Shown: piece by piece, positions 1 to 7,544 of the stretch
Layout of the letters: the number at the start of each line of letters is the position of its first letter
How positions within the stretch are numbered: position 1 is the first letter of the stretch
From: Alistipes sp.
Lineage (GTDB): Bacteria; Bacteroidota; Bacteroidia; Bacteroidales; Rikenellaceae
Direction of reading: 5' to 3'
Assembly: GCA_017558115.1 (NCBI GenBank)
Contig: JAFYWG010000009.1
Coordinates: 1 to 50,584, forward strand
DNA length: 50,584 nucleotides
The notes under the pieces: generated by a model
The model's database searches: none
Told to the model about the DNA's origin: nothing
What the model saw: the letters and a program-made list of their open reading frames with translations, nothing else
Position numbers and translations under genes: made by a program

Positions 1-549
1 CTCCGATAAGAGCTTGCATACGGCGGCCTTGGCACGTCGTATCTGGGTCTTAATGGAATATATGGGTCTGCCGAGTTTCTCTGCAATCTCCTCGAAGGAG
101 AACTCCTCCAAGAAGCGCATCTCTATAATCTTGCGGTACTCTTCCGATAGCTCCTCGATGGCGCTATAGAAGTGGTTGCGGCTCTGGTTCATGATGACCG
201 ACTCCTCGGGCGAAGGCGTTGTGGCCTGTGGCGCACGGAAGCGCTCATCTATCGAGAGGTCGTTCGTGCGACGTCGCAGGTGGTCCACAAGGGTGTTTCG
301 TGCAATGGTGTATATCCACTGTCCGAAGGTGTAGCTACGCGAGTAGTCATCCAAGTGGAGGTAGACCTTGATGAATGTCTCCTGCAGAAGGTCGGCCGCC
401 GAGTCCTTATCGCCGAGGCGCTGCTCAAAGAGGCGTGTTAGTGCCTCGCGGTAGCGCGTGAAGAGATACTCGAAGGCCTGCTGGTCACCACCCGATGCCA
501 ACTCCACCAATTCGGTGTCGGAGGCTACGATGTAGTCATCTATTTCCAT
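1..549 (-). CDS. ECF-type RNA polymerase sigma factor (C-terminal end outside window)
   Basis: Reading the minus strand from the ATG at 549 gives 183 uninterrupted codons to the window edge. Region 2 is recognisable (LLQETFIKVYLHL, then FGQWIYTIARNTLVDHLRRR), followed by a short linker and a region 4 helix-turn-helix (AIEELSEEYRKIIEMRF, FSFEEIAEKLG, SIKTQIRRAK). This is the standard two-domain ECF layout, which directs RNA polymerase to a specific set of promoters. The start is supported by the match to the family N-terminus and by the ATGGAAATAG overlap with the stop of the upstream glycosyltransferase gene, which suggests translational coupling. No anti-sigma gene is visible in the window. 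Only a few residues are likely missing at the C-terminus. The target regulon cannot be told from the sequence. Confidence 0.93.
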   Translation of the reverse strand, partial: MEIDDYIVASDTELVELASGGDQQAFEYLFTRYREALTRLFEQRLGDKDSAADLLQETFIKVYLHLDDYSRSYTFGQWIYTIARNTLVDHLRRRTNDLSIDERFRAPQATTPSPEESVIMNQSRNHFYSAIEELSEEYRKIIEMRFLEEFSFEEIAEKLGRPIYSIKTQIRRAKAAVCKLLSE

Positions 550-1709
550 ATGCGAGAGGTTGTTGGCTTGGTGTGACTCTTCTTGCTCCAAAGCATCCAC
601 TCTATCGCAGGGCCAAAGAGGTCGTATATCCAGTACTTAAGTGCAATATCTCTTTCGCCGAGTTTGTGTGCTACGCGTCGCGATGACCACACCACAACAG
701 CATAACGCAACAATAGCAAGCCTATAGCGCCGAGTTTAAGCTCGAGGGGTAGAATAGCGATGATGGCTATAGTGGCGATGAAGAATAGCGCACGGCTACC
801 CAATTCGCGTGTCGAGAATCGCTTGGCATAAGCGGGGTAGAAGCTGCGGGTGTTAGCGTAGTAGCGCATCTGCTCTCTCCACTCCGATGCCATGTCGATG
901 CGCTCCTCCGAGACTATAGAGTTGGGCGACATCACCACCGATGTGCGCTTCGCCGTGGCAATCTGCTGTATGAAGAGGTCGTTCTCGCCAATGTCGATGC
1001 CGAGATAGTTGTAGCCGCGCTTTGCATCGTAGAGCTTGCGGTCGAAGCCGTAGTTGCTGCGAGGTGCGTAGTAGGGCTTACCAACAACGGCGCATGCCAT
1101 GGCGTTACGCATAAGGTTAAACTCCACGAGGCGCATGATGTATGTCGAGAGGTTCTTGCTCTCGAACACAGGAACTGCGGGTGCTATTACCACCGAGCCA
1201 CGCTCGAAGCCCTTAGCCATGGTGGAGATCCAATCCTTGGTGAGTGGCGTGGCACCAGGGATGGTAAAAAGCAAGCACTCGTACTGTGCCGACTTGATAC
1301 CCACGTTGAGTGCCTGCTTGGTCGAGATGTAGAAGCGCTCGTTGCTACCTCCCATTCGTGTGAGACGCATGTAGGAGTAGTTGTCGCGTATGCGCTGCAA
1401 CTCGTCGTAGTAGTCGTTGTCGCTGCCGATATAGACCACTACAATCTCATAATGGGCGTACTCCTGGCATAGCAATGCGGGGAGTTCGTCAACCAAAAAA
1501 CGCTCACTCTCGCCACGCATCGGCACGATTACCGAGATGGGAGGGTTGTCGCGACGCTTCTCTCTTTCGCGCAAAAGGCGAAAACTCATGATGCGATTGT
1601 GGGCTATTGCGTAGTAGTAAACCTGGATTGCGAATAGTGTAACTGTCAGAAGCACAAGTGTTATGCCCTGCCAAGAGTAGTGTTGTAGTATGTCGTTAAA
1701 AAAGTGCAT
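540..1709 (-). CDS. membrane-bound family 2-type glycosyltransferase, possibly degenerate
   Basis: A 389-aa protein. It has an N-terminal membrane helix (about residues 10-32), a GT2-like domain opening with ISVIVPMRGESERF, and a hydrophobic C-terminal region with one or two helices, so it is probably anchored in the inner membrane with a cytosolic catalytic domain. The usual acidic motif after the second strand is weak: where GT2 enzymes have a DxD-type element this protein reads LLFTIPGATPLTKDW. Substrate is unknown. I chose the ATG at 1709, downstream of the -7 promoter element at 1734-1741; the longer frame would begin at a TTG upstream of that promoter's expected transcript. The stop overlaps the start of the sigma factor gene by 10 bases, so the two are probably one transcript. 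Confidence 0.8.
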   Translation of the reverse strand: MHFFNDILQHYSWQGITLVLLTVTLFAIQVYYYAIAHNRIMSFRLLREREKRRDNPPISVIVPMRGESERFLVDELPALLCQEYAHYEIVVVYIGSDNDYYDELQRIRDNYSYMRLTRMGGSNERFYISTKQALNVGIKSAQYECLLFTIPGATPLTKDWISTMAKGFERGSVVIAPAVPVFESKNLSTYIMRLVEFNLMRNAMACAVVGKPYYAPRSNYGFDRKLYDAKRGYNYLGIDIGENDLFIQQIATAKRTSVVMSPNSIVSEERIDMASEWREQMRYYANTRSFYPAYAKRFSTRELGSRALFFIATIAIIAILPLELKLGAIGLLLLRYAVVVWSSRRVAHKLGERDIALKYWIYDLFGPAIEWMLWSKKSHTKPTTSRIWK

Positions 1710-1733
1710 TTCCTCTAAATAATTATAAGCGTA

Positions 1734-1767
1734 CAAAGGTAATAAAAACAATTAACATCTGCAATTG
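1734..1767 (-). promoter_or_regulatory. Bacteroidota-type promoter for the glycosyltransferase-sigma factor operon
   Basis: On the minus strand, TTG (1764-1762), a 20-nt spacer, then TACCTTTG (1741-1734) matches the Bacteroidota -33/-7 consensus. Its -33 triplet lies in the palindrome CAATTG at 1762-1767, which also supplies the -33 of the divergent tgt promoter. Confidence 0.75.
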
Positions 1768-1795
1768 GTGATTAACAATTATTTTTGTATCTTTG
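1762..1795 (+). promoter_or_regulatory. Bacteroidota-type promoter for the tgt operon
   Basis: TTG at 1765-1767, a 20-nt spacer and TATCTTTG at 1788-1795 match the Bacteroidota consensus. Transcription should begin near 1801, leaving a leader of roughly a dozen bases before the tgt ATG at 1813. Confidence 0.78.
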
Positions 1796-1812
1796 CACGT
1801 TATATATACGTT

Positions 1813-2943
1813 ATGAAATTTACATTGCAACATACAGCGCCCGCATCGAAGGCGCGTGCCGGTCTTATCGAGACCGACCATGGTCCTATTGAGACCCCAA
1901 TTTTTATGCCCGTGGGCACAGCTGCCGCGATGAAGGGTATCTTCCACCGCGATATCGACAACGAGGCTAAGGCGCAGATTATCCTCGCCAACACCTATCA
2001 CCTCTATCTCCGCCCAGGTATGGAGGTCATCGAGCGTGCGGGAGGTGTGCACCAGTTCTCGACATGGCAGAAGCCCATGCTTACTGATAGTGGTGGTTTT
2101 CAGGTCTTTTCGTTGGCTGCATGCCGCAAACTTAAGGAGGATGGTTGCCATTTCCAGTCGCACATCGACGGCTCGCGCCATGTCTTTACGCCCGAGAGCG
2201 TTATCGACACAGAGCGTACCATAGGTGCCGACATCATGATGGCATTCGATGAGTGTCCTCCAGGCGATGCACCCTACGACTATGCTAAGAAGTCGTTGGC
2301 ACTAACCGAGCGCTGGCTCGACCGCTGCTTCAATCGTTACCACCAGACGCAGCCCAAGTGGAGTCACTACCAGTCGTTGTTCCCCATCGTGCAGGGTGCT
2401 GGCTACCCCGACTTGCGTGAGCAGGCGGCGCGTAACGTATTGCAGTACAATGCCGACGGCTACGCTATTGGTGGCTTAGCTGTGGGTGAACCTACCGACG
2501 TAATGTACTCTATGATTGAGGTTTGTAATGCTGTGTTGCCGACGGATAAGCCGCGCTATTTGATGGGTGTAGGCACGCCTATCAACATTCTCGAGGCCAT
2601 AGACCGCGGTGTCGATATGTTCGACTGTGTGATGCCAACGCGCAATGGTAGAAATGGCCAGCTCTTCACCTCGGAGGGTGTTATCAACATCCGCAACAAG
2701 AAGTGGGAGATGGACTTCTCGCCCATCGACCCCAATGGCGTCACCTTCGTAGACCATCAGTACTCTAAGGCCTATCTCCACCACCTCGTGGTGTGCAAGG
2801 AGATGCTTGCAGCGCAGATAGCATCGCTCCACAACACGGCCTTCTACCTATGGCTTGTGGGCGAGGCGCGTAAGCACATCATCGCTGGCGACTTCAAACC
2901 ATGGAAGGAGATGATGGTAGAGAAGTTGGGTCGCCGACTCTAA
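1813..2943 (+). CDS. tgt: queuine tRNA-guanine transglycosylase, zinc cysteines missing
   Basis: A 376-aa TIM-barrel enzyme that exchanges guanine for preQ1 at the wobble position of tRNAs with GUN anticodons. Diagnostic motifs are DSGGFQVFSL, MAFDECPP, PIVQGAGYPDLR, YAIGGLAVGEP and FDCVMPTRNGRNGQ, covering the substrate-binding and nucleophilic aspartates. The ATG at 1813 matches the family N-terminus and follows the promoter; the longer frame would start before the -7 element. Oddly, the C-terminal zinc site is lost. Where family members have CxCxxC just before YSRAYLHHL, this protein has G, T and D at the three cysteine positions, while the histidine of the LHN segment is kept. First gene of a close-packed operon; the next gene starts 22 bases later. 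Confidence 0.97.
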   Translation: MKFTLQHTAPASKARAGLIETDHGPIETPIFMPVGTAAAMKGIFHRDIDNEAKAQIILANTYHLYLRPGMEVIERAGGVHQFSTWQKPMLTDSGGFQVFSLAACRKLKEDGCHFQSHIDGSRHVFTPESVIDTERTIGADIMMAFDECPPGDAPYDYAKKSLALTERWLDRCFNRYHQTQPKWSHYQSLFPIVQGAGYPDLREQAARNVLQYNADGYAIGGLAVGEPTDVMYSMIEVCNAVLPTDKPRYLMGVGTPINILEAIDRGVDMFDCVMPTRNGRNGQLFTSEGVINIRNKKWEMDFSPIDPNGVTFVDHQYSKAYLHHLVVCKEMLAAQIASLHNTAFYLWLVGEARKHIIAGDFKPWKEMMVEKLGRRL

Positions 2944-2965
2944 TAGTAACAATGCGTTAATAACG

Positions 2966-4081
2966 ATGAAAATAAGGATTTTGCCATCACTTCCAGGTCT
3001 GCGTACCCTCGATAAGTATATCTTGGGTAAGTTCTTGCGCACCTACATCTTTGGCATCTTGATGATGATCATCATCCTCGTGGTGTTCGACTATGTGGAG
3101 AAGGTCGATGACTTCACGGAGCTTAAGGCGCCTTGGAAGGCTATCATTTGGGACTACTACATGAACTTCATTCCGCTGTTCATCAGTCAGTTTAGTGCCC
3201 TTTTTACCTTTATCGCCGTTATCTTCTTCACCTCGAAGATGGCTATGCAAACCGAGATCGTAGCGATACTCTCGGGCGGTGTCAGCTTCCGCCGCTTCAT
3301 GTGGCCCTATGTAGTTGGTGCGACGCTCATCACGGCGATGAGCCTTGCACTTAGTCTCTGGATTATCCCCGAGGGACAGAAGACGAGTGTAGAGTTCGAG
3401 AGTAAGTACCTGCAGAGTCAGCAGTCGCTCGTCTACCCCGAGCATGTGTATCGTCAGATTGAGCCAAATACCTACGCCTATGTGCGTGGCTACTCGCCAG
3501 GCATAGAGCATGTTCCATTCTTCGCTATCGAGCGCTTTGATAGCACAGAGCTTGTCGAGACACTCGATGCGGCAAATGCCTCGTTCGATGTGGAGTCACG
3601 ACGCTGGACAGCACCCCGCTACATGATCTACTCGCGAGGTGAGGATGGTACGCTAAGTGGCAAGCAGTATCGCAATCTTGATACGCTCATCAACTTGGAT
3701 GTTAGAGAGTTGGGTGATATTTCGGGCGTGGTAAAGACTCTCACCTACGAAGAACTTAACGAATTTCTCGACCAGCAGCGTAGCAAGGGCTCGGATGAGG
3801 TGTTCCTCATCGAGGTAGAGCGCCACGCACGCTTCTCATACCCCATATCTACCTTTATTTTGACCATCATCGGCGTAGCACTCGCGTCGCGCAAGGTGCG
3901 TGGAGGTATGGGTATGCACATCGGTATCGGTATCGCCCTATGCTTCATCTACCTGATGGTGGGACGTGTATCGGAGCAGATTGCCATAAGTGGTTCTATC
4001 GAGCCATGGATTGGCGTGTGGCTGCCGAATATCATATTTGCAATAATTGCAATCATTGTTTACCGCAAAGCACCTAAATAG
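2966..4081 (+). CDS. LptF/LptG (YjgP/YjgQ) family LPS-transport permease
   Basis: A 371-aa inner-membrane protein with the LptF/LptG layout: three N-terminal helices (around residues 25-45, 65-90 and 105-130), a periplasmic beta-rich region of about 140 residues, and three C-terminal helices. In the Lpt machine such permeases pair with LptB ATPase and hand lipopolysaccharide to LptC and the periplasmic bridge. An LptC candidate lies at 13947-14951 in this window. The N-terminal LDKYILGKFLRTY matches the family opening. Whether this is the LptF or the LptG partner cannot be decided from the sequence. It sits between tgt and the mqnE fusion with gaps of 22 and 2 bases, so it is co-transcribed. 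Confidence 0.88.
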   Translation: MKIRILPSLPGLRTLDKYILGKFLRTYIFGILMMIIILVVFDYVEKVDDFTELKAPWKAIIWDYYMNFIPLFISQFSALFTFIAVIFFTSKMAMQTEIVAILSGGVSFRRFMWPYVVGATLITAMSLALSLWIIPEGQKTSVEFESKYLQSQQSLVYPEHVYRQIEPNTYAYVRGYSPGIEHVPFFAIERFDSTELVETLDAANASFDVESRRWTAPRYMIYSRGEDGTLSGKQYRNLDTLINLDVRELGDISGVVKTLTYEELNEFLDQQRSKGSDEVFLIEVERHARFSYPISTFILTIIGVALASRKVRGGMGMHIGIGIALCFIYLMVGRVSEQIAISGSIEPWIGVWLPNIIFAIIAIIVYRKAPK

Positions 4082-4083
4082 TC

Positions 4084-6420
4084 ATGCAGAAAGTTAATGA
4101 AATCGTCGCATCGCTACGTCGTGGTGAGCGACTTTCGGCAGAGGATGCCCTTGTGTTGTGGCGCGAGGCACCACTCTGGTTGCTCGGCGAGGTAGCCACG
4201 GAGCGCAAAGTGTTGAAGAGCGGTCGTAATGTCTTCTACAACCGCAACGTACACCTCGAGCCCTCGAATATCTGCCTCTTCAACTGTGAGTTCTGCTCGT
4301 TCCGTCGCAAGGAGGGAGACCCCGATGCGTGGGCTATGACCATAGATGAGGTCGAGGCACGCGCTAAGGAGTTGCGTGGCGCCGATATCACGGAGGTGCA
4401 TATCGTAGGTGGCGTACACCCAAGGCACGACCTTGCTACGTATGTGGAGATGGTGCGTAGGGTGAAGCAGCAGCTGCCTCATGTGGCGGTTAAGGCATAT
4501 ACCGCTGTTGAGATATTCTATATGATTAAGCGCGAGGGTGTCTCGATTGTTGAGGGCTTGCGTCGTCTTAGCGAAGCGGGCATGGAGTGCATCCCTGGTG
4601 GTGGCGCCGAAATCTTCGATGCCAAGCTCCGTGCGCAGATATGTCCCGATAAGTGTAGCGCGGCGGAGTGGCTTGCGGTGCACCGTGCTGCCCACAACAT
4701 GGGTATCTCGACAAACTGCACAATGCTCTATGGCCATATTGAGACCCTTGAGCAGCGCATAGACCACTTGGAGCGTCTGCGTAAGTTGCAGGATGAGGCG
4801 CCGGGCTTTGATGCCTTCATTCCACTGAAGTACCACAGCCGCAATAACCGCATGTCGGAGGCGGGCGAGTGCTCCGTGGAGGATGACTTGCGCACAATAG
4901 CTATCAGCCGCTTGTTCTTGGATAACATACCTCACATTAAGGCATACTGGGTGTCGTATGGTAGGGCAACCACCGAGATGGCGTTGGCCTTTGGTGCTGA
5001 CGACATCGATGGTACGATTGGTGACACAACAAAGATATACTCCATGGCGGGTGGTACGGACCGCCCCTCGATGAGTGTTGAGGAACTTGAGTATATGGTG
5101 CGTGCCGCGGGTATGGAGCCCGTAGAGCGCGATTCACACTACAACGTAGTCAAACGCTCAAATAGTAAGCCAAAGATGGTGCAACAGCCAAAGCCTGAGT
5201 CAGTTGTGGTGGAAAAACCTGTGGTAAAGGAGGCGAAGGCCGAGGTGCCTAAACCTGTTGAAGAGCCAGTTGAGAAGCCTAAGCCCGTTGAGGCGGCAAA
5301 CGAGCGCAAGGTGGAGGCGGCACACGCGGTTGAGCCCAAGAGAAGTGTAAAGGAGGAAAAAGTTGAGAAAAAGAGTATGACAGAGCATAAGATTGAGCCA
5401 AGCAAGGAGAGCGTAGCTAAGCAGGCGAAGCCTAAGCATGAGGAGCGTAGCAAGGATAAGGATAATAAGGGTGGCTTCATGTCGAAGTTGTGGGGCTTCT
5501 GCAAGTTCTTCTATAGCCACTTCAAGATTACGTCGCACCTCATCTTTATCGCCATCTTCCTGCTCCTTCTTGTGGTTCTGCTACACTTTGGTTTGAAGTG
5601 GGGTACACGCCACAATGAGACCATCGTAGTGCCCAACTTCGTAGGTCAGACCATAGATGAGGCGCGTGGTGTAGCCTCGGCAAAGGATCTAAAGATCGTT
5701 GTGCGCGACTCAATCTTCGATGTAGACCTTCCTGGTGGTATGATCGTGGATCAGCTACCTGGCACGTCGGATGTGCGCGATGTTACGGTGAAGCCTGGTC
5801 GCAAGATATATGTTACAATCAACGCCTACACGCGCCGTCAGGTAGATGTGCCATATGTGGCAAAGCAGACATTACGCCAGGCGCTCAACCAGCTCGAGCG
5901 CTCGGGACTTACCATAGATAAGCTTGTATACGAGGCAGATATGACATCTACCGACTATGTGGAGAAGCAGGTGGTAAATGGCAAGGAGGTGAAACCATCA
6001 TCGAAGCGCACCGTGTCCGTGGGTACTGGTGTAACACTCCATGTGACCTACCATCGCGATGACCAGTACACTGTTGCACCTCGCATCGTAGGCCTCTCGT
6101 TGGCTAAGGCGAAGTCCACGCTTTGGGATAGTGGTCTTAACGTGGGCAAGGTCATCTACGATGAGAGCGTTGAGGATATCATCCAGCGCCGCACCGCGCG
6201 CGTATATATGCAGTCGTCGGCTATTGGCTCGTCACAGCGTCGTGGTGCTAAGGTAGACATCTACCTCTCGGCGAATGATGCGCTGGTAGACTCATTGCGC
6301 CTATTGGCCGATAAGGATGCGCAGCGTGCTGATGCGCAGCGCCGCAAGGAACAGTTGGCAAAGCAGCGCGAGGCAGATAGCCTTGCCGCACTTGGTATAA
6401 CAAACTTAGAGGAGGAGTAA
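4084..6420 (+). CDS. mqnE: aminofutalosine synthase MqnE fused to a membrane-anchored PASTA protein
   Basis: A 778-aa single reading frame with two unrelated parts. Residues 1-358 are a complete radical SAM enzyme of the MqnE type: LEPSNICLFNCEFCSFRR carries the CX3CX2C cluster motif at C64, C68 and C71, and PGGGAEIF, ICPDKCSAAEWL and MLYGHIET follow. MqnE makes 6-amino-6-deoxyfutalosine for menaquinone synthesis in the cytosol. Residues 360-465 form a Lys/Pro/Glu/Val-rich linker. A membrane helix lies at about 486-506, followed by three PASTA repeats (about 514-578, 587-657 and 663-731) and a charged tail, presumably periplasmic. PASTA proteins followed by an RluD-type gene are a usual Bacteroidota arrangement as separate genes; here the PASTA gene has no stop or gap separating it from mqnE. 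An internal ATG at 5479 could still give the PASTA part alone. Confidence 0.9.
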   Translation: MQKVNEIVASLRRGERLSAEDALVLWREAPLWLLGEVATERKVLKSGRNVFYNRNVHLEPSNICLFNCEFCSFRRKEGDPDAWAMTIDEVEARAKELRGADITEVHIVGGVHPRHDLATYVEMVRRVKQQLPHVAVKAYTAVEIFYMIKREGVSIVEGLRRLSEAGMECIPGGGAEIFDAKLRAQICPDKCSAAEWLAVHRAAHNMGISTNCTMLYGHIETLEQRIDHLERLRKLQDEAPGFDAFIPLKYHSRNNRMSEAGECSVEDDLRTIAISRLFLDNIPHIKAYWVSYGRATTEMALAFGADDIDGTIGDTTKIYSMAGGTDRPSMSVEELEYMVRAAGMEPVERDSHYNVVKRSNSKPKMVQQPKPESVVVEKPVVKEAKAEVPKPVEEPVEKPKPVEAANERKVEAAHAVEPKRSVKEEKVEKKSMTEHKIEPSKESVAKQAKPKHEERSKDKDNKGGFMSKLWGFCKFFYSHFKITSHLIFIAIFLLLLVVLLHFGLKWGTRHNETIVVPNFVGQTIDEARGVASAKDLKIVVRDSIFDVDLPGGMIVDQLPGTSDVRDVTVKPGRKIYVTINAYTRRQVDVPYVAKQTLRQALNQLERSGLTIDKLVYEADMTSTDYVEKQVVNGKEVKPSSKRTVSVGTGVTLHVTYHRDDQYTVAPRIVGLSLAKAKSTLWDSGLNVGKVIYDESVEDIIQRRTARVYMQSSAIGSSQRRGAKVDIYLSANDALVDSLRLLADKDAQRADAQRRKEQLAKQREADSLAALGITNLEEE

Positions 6421-6423
6421 ACC

Positions 6424-7515
6424 GTGGTAAACGAAGAACTATATAATAAGGAGGAGTTGGAGCTCCTTGATGGCGTCGCTGATGGCGCGGACGAGGGTGA
6501 TGAGATGTATGAGCACTTCTCGGTGGTAGTGGATAAGGGTCAGTCGCAGATGCGTCTCGACAAGTACCTCACCATACGCCTCGAGCACACCTCGCGCAAC
6601 CGCATACAGACTGCAGCCGATGGCAAGAATATCCTTGTCAATGGCAAGCCCCAGAAGTCGAGCTACAAGGTAAAGCCCCTCGACCATATCTCTATCGTGA
6701 TGCCCTATCCCCGCCATAAGGAGGAGATTGTGCCAGAGAATATACCCCTCGACATTGTATTTGAGGATGGTGACGTTATAGTGGTAAATAAGCCTGCGGG
6801 CATGGTTGTGCACCCCGGTGTTGGCAACCATAGCGGCACGTTGGTGCACGCCTTGTCGTACCACTTGAGCGAGCTTGAGATGTTCTCGGAGGGCAATGCC
6901 CGAGCGGGCCTTGTTCACCGTATCGATAAGGACACTTCGGGATTGTTGGTCGTAGCGAAGAATGAGCGTGCTCATGCAGCGCTTGCTAAGCAGTTCTTCG
7001 ACCACACCATCTACCGCCGCTACGTAGCCCTCGTGTGGGGTAATATTGCTGAGGATGAGGGTACTATCATCGGAAATATTGGCCGTAGCCCCAAGGATCG
7101 CCTACAGATGTACGTATTCGAGGATGGCTCAGATGGTAAGCATGCTGTTACGCACTTCAAGGTGTTGCGCCGCTATGGCTATGTGACGCTTGTGGAGTGC
7201 CGCTTGGAGACTGGACGCACGCATCAGATTCGTGTGCACATGTCATGGCAGGGTCATCCCTTGTTCAACGACGAGCGCTATGGTGGTAATCGCATCCTCA
7301 AGGGTACAACATTTATGAAGTATAAGCAGTTTATCGAGAACTGTTTTAAACTTATTCCACGTCAGTCGCTCCACGCCCGCGCATTGGGATTTGAGCACCC
7401 CACAACGGGTAAGTATGTGCAGTTTGAGTCGGAGCTCCCCGAAGACTTCAAGGCCGTATTGCAGAAGTGGGATACCTACACCGATGCTGTGGGCCTCGAC
7501 ATGGATGAGATTTAA
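6424..7515 (+). CDS. rluD: RluA/RluD-family 23S rRNA pseudouridine synthase
   Basis: A 363-aa protein that isomerises uridines in rRNA to pseudouridine. It has an acidic N-terminal extension, an S4 RNA-binding domain (around 37-95) and a catalytic domain with GLVHRIDKDTSGLLVVAK, which includes the catalytic aspartate, then ETGRTHQIRVHM. The start is GTG at 6424, eight bases after an AGGAG stretch and three bases after the preceding stop; an ATG 27 codons further in is an alternative. The gene follows the PASTA-encoding gene, as in many Bacteroidota. The RluD assignment over RluA/RluC is likely from the length and S4 domain, but the modified positions are not proven. Confidence 0.93.
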   Translation: MVNEELYNKEELELLDGVADGADEGDEMYEHFSVVVDKGQSQMRLDKYLTIRLEHTSRNRIQTAADGKNILVNGKPQKSSYKVKPLDHISIVMPYPRHKEEIVPENIPLDIVFEDGDVIVVNKPAGMVVHPGVGNHSGTLVHALSYHLSELEMFSEGNARAGLVHRIDKDTSGLLVVAKNERAHAALAKQFFDHTIYRRYVALVWGNIAEDEGTIIGNIGRSPKDRLQMYVFEDGSDGKHAVTHFKVLRRYGYVTLVECRLETGRTHQIRVHMSWQGHPLFNDERYGGNRILKGTTFMKYKQFIENCFKLIPRQSLHARALGFEHPTTGKYVQFESELPEDFKAVLQKWDTYTDAVGLDMDEI

Positions 7516-7544
7516 CGAGTTAGCACACTAAAACAGAGACGTTT

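Noticed and set aside
2987-3511. 174-codon open frame antisense to the Lpt permease gene
   Set aside because: Fully opposite a conserved membrane protein; His/Asp/Glu-rich translation without domain or promoter.
4114-4935. 273-codon open frame antisense to mqnE
   Set aside because: It lies wholly opposite a clear radical SAM domain, has no recognisable domain, and long antisense frames are common here because of codon bias.
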